From Conoideocrella luteorostrata (taxonomy: Eukaryota; Ascomycota; Sordariomycetes; Hypocreales; Clavicipitaceae), in contig JASWJB010000060.1 of the NCBI GenBank assembly GCA_032433595.1, positions 1 through 64,000 of the forward strand: 64,000 nt of DNA. Direction: 5' to 3'. Shown in pieces: positions 11,234-20,599 of the stretch. A program made the translations under genes and the position numbers. The notes under the pieces were generated by a model. The model ran no database searches and was not told the origin of the DNA. It saw only the letters and a program-made list of their open reading frames with translations. Within the stretch, counting starts at the first letter, position 1. Every line of letters starts with the position of its first letter.

Positions 11234-13102
11234 GACGCTGTAGTTTGAACACTAATTAATCGAATAGATGAATAGACTTTTCATAATTTTGGCAGGTTCT
11301 TCATGGCTTATTTATGCTTCCAGAATATGTATTTCGGAGACTTGATCTTAAGAGACGCAAGATATCTATAGTTGACCTCGGTAGTTATAGCTCGAGTGCC
11401 CTATCTGATGGAGTTATCTATAATCATCCTAAACTGTACTATCTGAGGTTTCATAGTCTATGATGTGAGGCAACCACGTCGTCAAAGCTTACGGAGTACT
11501 CCGTACGGCAACTGAAGCCAAGCCATGGATCCACGGAGTGTGCTAGGTGTGGCGATCAGAGCGTTTGTCACTGCACGAAACCCAACAATCAAGGCTGAAA
11601 GATAGCGATGCACAAGACACAAGTTGTATAAGTCTGAAGGAATTCATGGGACCCGCAACTGCCTAGAAATTGCAACGTGTGTTGCGCGCTTCTGGAACAT
11701 CGTCATATTGGTTGACGATGTGATGGTCTCTGAGCTGGCTTCTCGTTGGCATGCACATGAGATCAAGTGCAGCGACGCCAAGATGCATGGGATGGAGCGT
11801 TTTAAAATAAGCAAAGCAACTCTGCACTGTAACGGTTCCATATCACTGTCATGGTGCGGAAAGAAGTGGCACATAGAAAAAGCAGCGATGGCTTCGTCAT
11901 TGTAAGTGTCTTGTCAACATTGTTCGGTCAATAGTCTTCCAAGCAAGGCCATCTGTGCATCACGTATTCCCGTATGTAATCGCCTGTTTGATTTAAAAAA
12001 AAATAACGCAGAGTAGCAGCTGAGATGGGAACCATCCCGCTGGTTTGACAGGATGGCACGGTATGATGCAATATTTCTCAGCTAGGTCATCTGTGGTGCC
12101 CACGTATCATATCAGCCTTGTCGGCAGATCGACTATTGATGCAGGGACATGAGGTATTATCGCAAACCCATGTAAATGGCCTGCAGGGGAAGAAGCGGGC
12201 CGCACGGCGAGGCTCCTACCTATCGCGAAGCTTAAGACTGACTACAGTTTTGCTGTATGGTCTCAAAGGCATGGAAAACATAGGGGAGGAGGCAGTTCAG
12301 TATATTTAGGCCGTCATAATGGTCATTAAATGACTACGGTTACTGAAAATTACAACATCTACATGTACATACGGAGTACTATAACTTCATATCACCGAAC
12401 CATGGCATTAGTACCAAGCATTTGCGCGCATAGAGACGACGTTAACCTTATCATTGGCCACCGCTAACCCCGTCGGCGATTTGAAAATTCATGTCATGTA
12501 ACCTCGAAGGAGTAATAGTTACCATAGCGACATTTAAGTTGTGTCGGTTTATGCAAAACATGCTGTACTGGTTGCGTTGTCCCCAATACATCTCTAGAGT
12601 CCGCTCCAAAGCCTCGGGTAGCTACGTAATTTCATGCTTTCGGCAGGTAGGATCCCGAGTCATCCGTGTGGATATGTATTTCGGCTATGTATCACTTTGT
12701 GACCCTGATGTAAGGTCGAGAACAAATGCCAAGAGCCTGTATCTACGAGGTGCACTACGCGCTGCACCCGGGACGTACCATCCACGTCGTACCATCCGCG
12801 TGGGCTCAATCATAGATAATATCGTTGTGCGATAGTCAAGTTTCCAAAGAGTTTATCCCGTATTGATTACTTGGCAGTTTGGAGTAATTTGTAATCCATA
12901 CTACTGGATTCTACTCTTTTTCTTCATCGCGCGGAGATTGTAAATGCGAAGTCGGCGCCGGAGATTCATATGTCACCGCAAATAAAATGTCACACGAATA
13001 TTTCATTTTCAGCATTATATTCACGATCAAAAAGTCTTTTCGATACAGCCACCGAATATCCGAGTATTCATATAAGCAGATCCAAGTTGAACCTCTGGCT
13101 TT
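11234..13102. other. Gene-poor region
   Basis: About 1.9 kb with no frame I can assign. Two motif copies occur: an inverted pair at 11490-11508 and one at 12370-12380. The frames at 11624-11905 and 12491-12835 (both +) are short and featureless. The proximal part is the promoter of the subtilisin gene. Confidence 0.5.
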
Positions 13103-13447
13103 TCAATCCCGAACCTCTTCAATCACAGACTCCCCAGATGACATGTCTCCCACCACCCACTCCCACTTCTCATGCAACCTCACCCTCCCGTCTTCCAGCA
13201 CCTCCGGCTTCGAGAAACACTTGCCTGCCATGAGTTCCCCGTCTGCATTGATATGATGGTACCGCATCTCCAGACAGTTGTCTTGCACTACGCGCGCAAT
13301 GAGCGAGCCCTTCACGATGGAGCCGCCCTCGTATTCGGCCCACACAATGTTGTCGTTCTGGTGGTAGTGGAATCTTGTTGCCCGGGAGACCTCGCCGTTG
13401 GGCGTGTTGGACGCCGAGACGAAGATTTTGTTGTCGTAGAAGGCCAT
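13103..13447 (-). CDS. Small bacterial-type protein, often named N-acetylglutamate synthase-like
   Basis: A single exon encodes 114 residues from the ATG at 13447 (MAFYDNKIFVSASNTPNGEV). I chose this start over the one at 13534 because relatives begin in this way and a TATA-like box lies 126 bases upstream. The protein has no signal peptide or membrane segment and looks like a small beta-rich domain. It resembles a family of short, mainly bacterial proteins labelled N-acetylglutamate synthase in databases, with shared features such as GEVS-T-FHY, GG-I-KG, LEMRY and LHEKW-W. It has no acetyltransferase (GNAT) motif, so that name is probably wrong and the function is unknown. Its bacterial-type family makes horizontal transfer possible. 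Confidence 0.75.
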   Translation of the reverse strand: MAFYDNKIFVSASNTPNGEVSRATRFHYHQNDNIVWAEYEGGSIVKGSLIARVVQDNCLEMRYHHINADGELMAGKCFSKPEVLEDGRVRLHEKWEWVVGDMSSGESVIEEVRD

Positions 13448-14055
13448 AATGGACTTGGGGACAGGACTTGTAGTTGCGCGAAGTCGCTGATTGTGGTTAA
13501 GTTGGCAGTGTAGTGACCGTCTAGTGAAGAGCAAGGCTAGGCCGATGCAGCTAGATGAGGCTTCTGGCAGCTTTTATATTTTGAAGTCTTCAACCGAGTG
13601 ATTTCTATATACGGGGGAGATCCAGCCGCGGAGCTCGGAATTTGCTTTTTACATTTCGAATTGCAGCAGAGCATGTGGTGATCATCTCAGCTGAATGTCG
13701 CCTCCGATTACGGAACATAACTTTGTAGTCGGGGCCGCCACAAGCCGCTTGTAGCCTCGATTGCCATGATGAATTGCTACAAGCTAGTTTCGTGTTTACA
13801 CCTGACGCCGCATTCGGTATCTAGCTGTTATTGGATTTATGCGGTTTTCTTCAATGTTCACGACTTCCATCCACTGCATGAAATCGCTAATTATACTTTT
13901 TTTTCATCTACACAATGTACTTCTTATATCTGCAACTTGCCCTTCAGCTAAGCTTCCTACACTCGACAAACCCCTTCGTCGTAGAAGCCAGTCACATCTG
14001 CAATTTGCATGCAGTGCCCAAAGCAGTCCGGCCCCGGTTGTTTGATAGCGCGTGT
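13448..14055. other. Intergenic region
   Basis: Holds the promoter of the small gene at 13.1 kb and the 3' flank of asparaginyl-tRNA synthetase. No gene seen. Confidence 0.5.
13573..13578 (-). promoter_or_regulatory. Putative TATA box of the 13.1 kb gene
   Basis: TATAAA on the minus strand, 126 bases upstream of the ATG at 13447. Position and context fit a core promoter; this is sequence match only. Confidence 0.4.
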
Positions 14056-15823
14056 TTAGGGCTTGCAACGGCCCATGTAACGAGGGTAGAGGCAGCAGTC
14101 TCGAACGGTATGTTGCTTGCACAGCCAAGCGAGGAGACGCTCAAGACCAATGCCATACCCACCGTGAGGGGAGCTTCCGTACCTGTTTGGCAATGTTAGT
14201 CAACGTTCGTCAGTCTGCAAATGGGTAATGGAATTGGACGTACTTGCGCTGGTCAAGATACCAGTAATATGGCTCCGGGTCGAGACCCTCGCGCTTGCAT
14301 GCGGCAAGAAGTTCGTCATAATCGTCTATTCTCATAGAACCTCCGACAATTTCACCAACTCCGGGCATAAGACAATCAACACTCTCGGTGACTCTGCTGT
14401 CCTGTGGGTCCTTTTTCATGTAGAAAGCCTTAATGTGGGCGGGGAAGTGGGTGAGGAAGATGGGCTTGTTGATAATGTCGGTCATGCGTCGCTCGGCTGC
14501 TTCAGCAATGTCATCGCCAAAGTTATGAGGCTCGCCTTCTTCGTTGGGGATTTCATGGTCAATGAGCCACTGAATAGCGTCGGAGTACTTCATGCGCATG
14601 AAAGGTCGTGCGGGAACCTGGAACTCGGGGTTGAGCTTCTTGATGAATTCAGCAATAATGGGGTCTGCCATGGTGAGCTCAATGACGCGGCAGATGAGGA
14701 ACTCGAGATGGTCGAGGAGATCATTGAAGTCGATGAAGTCAAGTTCAGCCTCAATGTGGGTGAATTCCGACAAGTGACGACGAGTCAGAGACTTCTCAGC
14801 GCGAAAGGACTTCTCAATGCAGTACACGCTGCCCATTGACGGCAAACAGGTCTCCAGGTATAGCTGGGAAGACTGGGTGAGGAAGGCATCGGCGCCGTAG
14901 TAGTCAAACTTGAAGAGAGTGGAACCGCCCTCTACTTGGGTCTGCACCAGCGCGGGGGGGCTGACTTTTCGGATTCTTGCTTCGTGGTAGGCCTGGTTGA
15001 AGGCGAATTCCAAGGCATCACGGACGAGAAGAACAGACGAGGCTGTCTCGCCACGAAGGGTGAGATGGCGCAAGTCTAGCAGGGTAGCGTGCTCAGCAGA
15101 GGCCTGGACTCGGTTGGTAATGGCATCGTCGCCACCAGCCGCTCTCCAATGCTTGGGGATCTTGTAGAAATCGGCGTGTAGCTCGCGGTTGAGAGGGGCG
15201 CGAGCACCGGCAGGAACCTCACGCATCTCGCCGAAGATCTCCATGGATGTCTCTCGGGTCAGAGTCAGAGCTTCATAGGTCTTGGCAAGTTTGCCGGAGA
15301 TGACGACCTGCAGGAAGCCATAGCCGTCTCTCAATGTGACGAAGAGCACATCCTTTTGTTTTCTCTCGCGGTGAACGCGGCCCAAAACACGCACACGCGT
15401 TCCTTTGCCCTTGGCGTCGTCCGTTTTGCGAAGCTTGATGTGGTCTCCAGATTCGTCGAGCTTGATTGTGACAGGCTTGGGTAGACTCGCATCCTCTTCG
15501 AGCACAATCTTCTTGGCCTCTTCGAGGACCTTGTTGCGTTCGTCTTCCTCACCTTTGCGGCGGATGGCGAGTTCCTGCTCGCGGGATGCCTTTTTCTTTT
15601 GCTGTTCGTAATAGTTGACAACCTTCTTCATGGCAGACTTGGCTGCAGGTTTCCATTCTTTGGCAGCCTCGTCATCGGCGCTCGCGGATTTTCGTGTCAG
15701 GTATTGGGCCTGAGCGGGGTGTTGGAGATAAGCAAATTGGAGGGTTTTGAAGGGAGAGGCTTCGGTTCCCAGCTGCGTAGGCTCATCGCGGCCAATGTCC
15801 TCGTCAATGTAGATAGACGCCAT
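14056..15823 (-). CDS. DED81: Cytosolic asparaginyl-tRNA synthetase
   Basis: Two exons (15823-14244 and 14182-14056) encode 568 residues. The enzyme charges tRNA-Asn with asparagine in the cytosol. An N-terminal eukaryotic extension (about 1-120, Lys/Glu-rich) is followed by an OB-fold anticodon-binding domain ([19 protein letters not shown]) and a class II catalytic core (RHLTLRGE, then [21 protein letters not shown] for motif 2, and [12 protein letters not shown] for motif 3). The 61-base intron (donor GTACGT) splits the end of the catalytic core; without it motif 3 would be lost. The frame stays open upstream to another ATG at 15937, giving a possible 38-residue extension. I prefer 15823 because fungal relatives begin MASIYIDE. 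This is a housekeeping gene and a useful taxonomic marker. Confidence 0.95.
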
Positions 15824-16320
15824 GTTGAGTGGCTTCTGCTTCTTGCGGGATGATTGTGGTCGGTGGAAGAGTGGTGTTGCGACCTCAGTTAAATGGACGC
15901 TACCCAAAAAGAAATGCCTTTGTTGAGTCACGGCCAACAGTCAGTCACCAGCTGTCAGAAATTTGGCCGATTCAGGTGGGATGTGACTGGACTGTGCACT
16001 ATCTTATCTTCTTCACCCCGCGGTGGCTGACAAGGAAAGGTATGTGGCGGTGAGGGGCAAGTCAGAACCGAGGTGGCTGAAGGTGGACCGTGGCTGGTTC
16101 TTGCTGCCTTGACGACCGCTGCAGGACTGAGCCCTTGCGGGAGGCCGAAATTGCAGTGAATCGGTCTATTTTATCTACTGGTTGACTACTCCGTAATTGG
16201 GCAACCTAAGTGCTGCCCGTCGCTTTGCATAAACGCTGGCTTATTCATGAATATATACACAACTTGTATTCTCACACGACCTAGTGACTCTATTTGTATC
16301 AAGTTATCACGCTAAGCTGT
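15824..16320. other. Promoter region of asparaginyl-tRNA synthetase
   Basis: Lies between the 3' end of the lysozyme gene and the start of the synthetase, both on the minus strand. One TACTCCGTA motif occurs at 16188-16196. No gene seen. Confidence 0.5.
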
Positions 16321-17002
16321 CTAACAAAAGTGAGGTAGAGCAGGCTGGCTGGTTGGAGAGTTTGCCAGATCAACCTCGGCCTTGCGACGACGAGTCAGAC
16401 CAGGGAGAACTTTTCCACCGCCATGATTCCACTGAGGGAGCTCATTTGCAATTACAGCTTGAGGATTCTCTCCTCTATTTAGGCGAGCAATCAGTGAGGA
16501 AGATCGCGCATTTCCACAACCAACGTTGAACGACCAGCTGACGAGGGCGCCATATTGGTTTGCGTTCAGCTTTACAGGGTCGGCAGTAGCACGGTAGATG
16601 CAGTCCTGGGCAACCTGCTCGAGAATTCATGTTTAGCATAACTCCTCCGCTCATTTCACCGTTCCTCATTGGAACTCACCCTAAGATCCGAAGCGAGCAG
16701 CTTCTTGCCGTTGGCAACGGAGAGTGGCTTTGGGTATGGGACATCGGGGCAGCCTCGCGAGCGGCAAAGATGACCGTACCCAATTGTCGGATTGCCAGTA
16801 GGGTCAATATCTGAAGCAGAAGATTAGATTTTACCAGTCATCATCTATTGCTAGTCATTCGACATAACAACGCACATTCGTTTGCTCGGAAACCTTCAAA
16901 GTTGGCGACAAGGTCGACCGTGGCTTGGTTCACAGGCGGGCCGCTGCAAGCTTGAACCCCAGCGATCGCGCCGGCAAGGATAGTGAGAGTGGAAAACTGC
17001 AT
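16321..17002 (-). CDS. Secreted GH24 (T4-type) lysozyme
   Basis: Three exons (17002-16876, 16810-16680, 16614-16321) encode 183 residues. The predicted reaction is cleavage of the MurNAc-GlcNAc bond in bacterial peptidoglycan. A signal peptide (1-18, ending VQA) precedes the GH24 domain. The catalytic triad of T4 lysozyme is matched in type and spacing: Glu36 in NFEGFR, Asp45 in YIDPTG and Thr51 in GNPTIGYGH, with gaps of 9 and 6 residues. Downstream LVSWSFNVGCGNARSSSLI and NRGE fit the family core. The two 65-base introns show it is a settled fungal gene rather than bacterial contamination. The family is mostly phage and bacterial, so ancient transfer is likely. It lies in tandem with the DUF4185 gene and near an NlpC/P60 gene. 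The upstream in-frame ATG at 17032 would spoil the signal peptide start. Confidence 0.9.
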
Positions 17003-17766
17003 GGCGGTATTATTTGACAGATTCTCTTTCACCTCTCAGAGGGAATAATGAAAATGAATTGTCACATTGTAGATCTTTCTCGCTGACCTTTTATAGACTC
17101 CGTCTTCTGGCCTGCCGTCTGGTCTACCTGCTCAAGAGTTATAAGCACAGCAAACGTTATGCCGACTCCAGTTACATCGGCCCACAGGGTGGCCACTTTT
17201 CGTACTTGGCAAGAGCTAGAGCTACATTGTAGACCGAATCGCGGATGAAGTTTTCTTCTCCGCTACTGAGCTCGGAGTAATCCATAAGTCTAGCGGCCGT
17301 GTTGGAATTGTTCGGCAGAGCTGTTGGTGTTGATTATTGCTGAGGGGAATGTCCAACTGAGGGGCTCCGTACAGTGCTGTTGGAGTAAGCGCTTCCAATT
17401 TTAGGCACTACGTAAAGCGCATACTAGCCCTTGAAGGCCATTGAGTAGATTTTGTTTATTTATGGAACACAAAGTAGAAGCAAATGATTACTGCGACGGC
17501 TGTTTAAGTATTATGTTTATGCTTAGGAGTAAATCCAATCGTGCGAGCCGCTCGACCGGGTCTCTGATAGAGTTACGAAATATCTGGTAGGATTTACTAC
17601 AAACTTAAGAGGATGCGAAAAAGGAGGCCCTCAGAATATTAACTCTTGAATACTTCAGATTAACAACTGTTCATCCTGAAAACAAGTATTTTCTCACCGA
17701 AGCCCGGTCATATAGCTGCAGTATTGCTCTCTGCTGGAGTCTCCATCAGGTTTCGACGTCAAACCC
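17003..17766. other. Lysozyme promoter and 3' flank of the DUF4185 gene
   Basis: Contains the TATA-like site at 17089-17095. No gene seen. Both flanking genes run on the minus strand, so expression from one transcript is not needed; each probably has its own promoter. Confidence 0.5.
17089..17095 (-). promoter_or_regulatory. Putative TATA box of the GH24 lysozyme gene
   Basis: TATAAAA on the minus strand, 87 bases upstream of the ATG at 17002. Confidence 0.5.
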
Positions 17767-18937
17767 TCACAGACCCTCCGCGCGGAACTGCATCACGCGA
17801 TATGTGTTCCCATTCCACTGTGACACAGCAAAATCGAACTTATTCAACGTCGATCCCGGGAAGATGAACCCGCCATAGGGCGAAGCTACATAGTTGTCGT
17901 GCTCACTACCCAGATTCGCTGCCGGCAAAATAAGGACCTGCTCTCGAGCGGCGAACAAATTGTCGGTAGGGCCGTTCAGAACCATGTAGTGAATGCCCAG
18001 CGGCTCCATGTTGAGCCAAGTAAACACCCATTTGCCTTTGCCCAAGTTTCTCCATGAAATCTCACCCCATCTGCGAGACCGGGCGATAGTTGTGGGCGGA
18101 TTGCCCCATCCCCAAGCGCCGTTCTTATAGCCCCATGGTTGCCAGGCGCGAGCGTTCTCGATACTACCGACCGGAACGCGGTGTAGTAGGAGGTCAGATA
18201 CGCGATCGCGGTTAAATACGGTGGCTAGGCAGTAGAGATAGCCATCGTCGCCGACGTCGCAGCTGCGGATCAACGGTTAGGGAACTGTAACAGAAGAGTC
18301 ATTTGCATTTTCAGCATCACATACGTCTTTTGTTGGAATTGGTAGTTGTACATATTACCTGCCCAGAGGAACAGGTACCGCCAAGTCCTTCCATTGTCGC
18401 TGCTTACCCAGAAGTCGGAATGGTCCTACGGATTTCATCAGTTGAGGATCGAAGCCAACGGTCGCTCGGAATTGCTTTACCCACCGTCTTGTAAATTACG
18501 CCTCGCATTAGGTTCATGTAAAGCTTTCCGTTCGCAGCAAAGACATCAGAAGGAATGGCAGTCGTGCCCCCTCGATGGCCTTCAGGAACCAGCCCTACGG
18601 CTGACGATCCTCCAACAGCATCGTCGATGACCACATGGTCGAGATTGGAATTCGAGGAATACAACCCTACGGGCGCTCGCCAATTCGCTCCGCCTACCCG
18701 ATCAGCAAATGTATCGCCGCAGATGAAAATGAGGCGGCCGTCAGGCGTGCGGGCCGGAATCCCAAGATCTGTGTATCCCACTTGGAAGCGACCAGTTAGA
18801 TTGGGACCAGTGAGATCTTTCACTTTGTAAACTCTCCCTGTACGTCGACCCAGATCAGCGCTAGAAGTGTCCGACTGGGCAATAGCTGCGGCAAACGCGA
18901 CCCCGGCAAGGGCAGCCACGATCTGCAAGATGTGCAT
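17767..18937 (-). CDS. Secreted DUF4185 protein, possible D-arabinan hydrolase
   Basis: Three exons (18937-18485, 18425-18325, 18262-17767) encode 349 residues. A signal peptide (about 1-20) leads into a DUF4185 beta-propeller-like domain, recognisable from VGYTDLGIPARTPDGRLIF, the ICGDTF motif, NWRAPVGL, VSSDNGRTW and DNYVASPYGGFI near the end. Established knowledge: some bacterial and phage DUF4185 proteins are endo-D-arabinanases (GH183) that cut mycobacterial arabinan. Whether fungal members share this activity is inference. All introns are 59-62 bases with ordinary signals (donors GTGGGT and GTATGT). It is divergent from the NlpC/P60 gene across 774 bases and in tandem with the lysozyme gene. 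Alternative roles include binding or cleavage of another arabinose-containing glycan. Confidence 0.85.
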
Positions 18938-19711
18938 TTTCTGAAATGGTTTCTCGGCCCGTCCCCAAATGCAAAGATTGTAGAGATCCGCCTTGAAATT
19001 TGCTAGAGGTAACTTTGTTGAAAGAAATCTATGTTTTGTTATTCACTTAAGGGACAATATATAGTGAGTCTTGCAGCGCGGAGGCTCGGACTCTATATGC
19101 GATGCTGCCGTGCAGACTTACATCGACTTGGCATCGGCTTGTCTCCAGGTGGTTGCGTTGCGCAGTCGTAATTGGCTTCCATAAAAAACGAGGTTGCTTA
19201 TGCAGCAAAACTATGTCTCGGAAAGGCAGCCGTTCATGCATGTCCTAGTCTAACTCCTGAATAGACAGCTGCCCATTGGCTGGGTGTTTCTGGCCGTGCA
19301 AGAGCCTGTGCAGAAGTATGTCAAACTGGCCGACGAGTAACTTACTGGTTCGTCGAAGTGCGGAAATATCGTGACATGTCCGCGCACGGGGGTAAGATTG
19401 GCCGTGCGCTAACTATACCGTAAGACACTTGAGTAGGCGTAAGTTGACGTCGTATCCGGGGGCCTTATGCGCCGATTGCTGACATGCTGACTTCGCTTTT
19501 CAGCACACCCGCCAAAGACTACAGGCTTCCAGGCTGTGAATGAGTGTATACGTATTGCTCGGGTCCGAGCCAAGTAGTCATCAAATCTAGAATCATTAGA
19601 CTATATCAAGTCGCACGTTTAATCTCAATGTAGTCTTGAGAATAAGTTGAGTTCTACGAACACTTATTATTTTCCTTTCCAGCTTGCCCCAAGAAGCGGA
19701 AGAATTTGAAC
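18938..19711. promoter_or_regulatory. Shared divergent promoter region, DUF4185 / NlpC-P60
   Basis: 774 bases between two divergent starts (18937 on minus, 19712 on plus). No gene fits here. The arrangement would allow joint control of the two secreted enzymes, but I cannot name a binding site in it. Confidence 0.5.
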
Positions 19712-20599
19712 ATGGCCTTATGGACTTTCATCACTGCAATTGCGCTGATCAATGGCGCTGTTGTAGGTGCGACTCCTTTGGACCCTGAGTCTCGCGCTGT
19801 CGGCGATGCATGCCGCGGCGCAGCTGGAGCGGGTAGTTGCAAATCTGTACCCAATTGTAAGAATGTGTTCGCTGTTATTCCCCTAAACAAAAAACATGGC
19901 TGACAAAGTGCTCGATCTCAAAACAAAGGCAAGGGTATCTCTTACACCCAAAATTACTGCCCGAAAGACCCCACGGATGTAATGTGCTGTGTAGAGAACA
20001 AATGCAGCTCCGGCGGCAAAGACGGTACATGCCGCAGCAAAGCACAGGGCTGTCCTGGCGGCAACTTCGCGGCGGGAGCTTCATGTCTTGGAGGCGGAGA
20101 TGTCGCGTGCTGTGTTCCAGACCCGAATTTGACAAAGTCGGTTCCTCAGAAGATTCTCGCCCAGGCCGAGACAGCTGCTGGTCTGCCCTACGCCTGGGGC
20201 GGAGGCAGCTGTGTCGGACCAACACACGATAACCCGCCCTGGAAGTACGGCGAGGTTGGCTTCGATTGCTCTGGTCTCGTTTGCTGGGCTGTATGCAAAG
20301 TAACTGGCCGCGACCTATTCCGAGAGGGTCTGCGGAACACGCATAGCATGTACTGCGCAGCCGAGTCTAAGCTCAAGTACAAGAAGTTCCCACTGGCGCA
20401 GCGACAGGCCGGAGATGCCATCTTCTTCGGCGGCGCATGCGACTGCGCCAAGAGCAACTCAATCCACCACGTTGGACTTATGATGGATAACGGCGACCGG
20501 TTCTTCAATGCGCCAAATGATCAGATTAACAAGGTGTTGGAGTCGTCGGTGTCGAAGTTTGGAGAGAAGCCTTGTCCATACGTCATTCGATTTACATAA
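19712..20599 (+). CDS. Secreted NlpC/P60 cysteine peptidase with Cys-rich N-terminal region
   Basis: Two exons (19712-19856 and 19929-20599) encode 271 residues. NlpC/P60 enzymes usually cut peptide bonds in peptidoglycan stems (gamma-D-Glu-diamino acid) or related amides. A signal peptide (about 1-20) is followed by a Cys-rich segment (about 30-110, with CC pairs and Gly-rich loops) that may bind wall polymers, then the catalytic domain. Catalytic residues fit the family: Cys162 in FDCSGLVCW and His229 in IHHVGLMM, with FFNAPN after it. The splice (GTAAGA donor, AAAG acceptor) joins the Cys-rich segment in frame. The ATG at 19712 is chosen because the signal peptide starts there. Its neighbours are a DUF4185 protein and a lysozyme, which supports a role against bacterial walls. 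An amidase acting on other substrates is possible. Confidence 0.9.

Noticed and set aside
14228..14839. Antisense 203-codon frame inside asparaginyl-tRNA synthetase
   Set aside because: It mirrors conserved coding sequence and shows no independent features.
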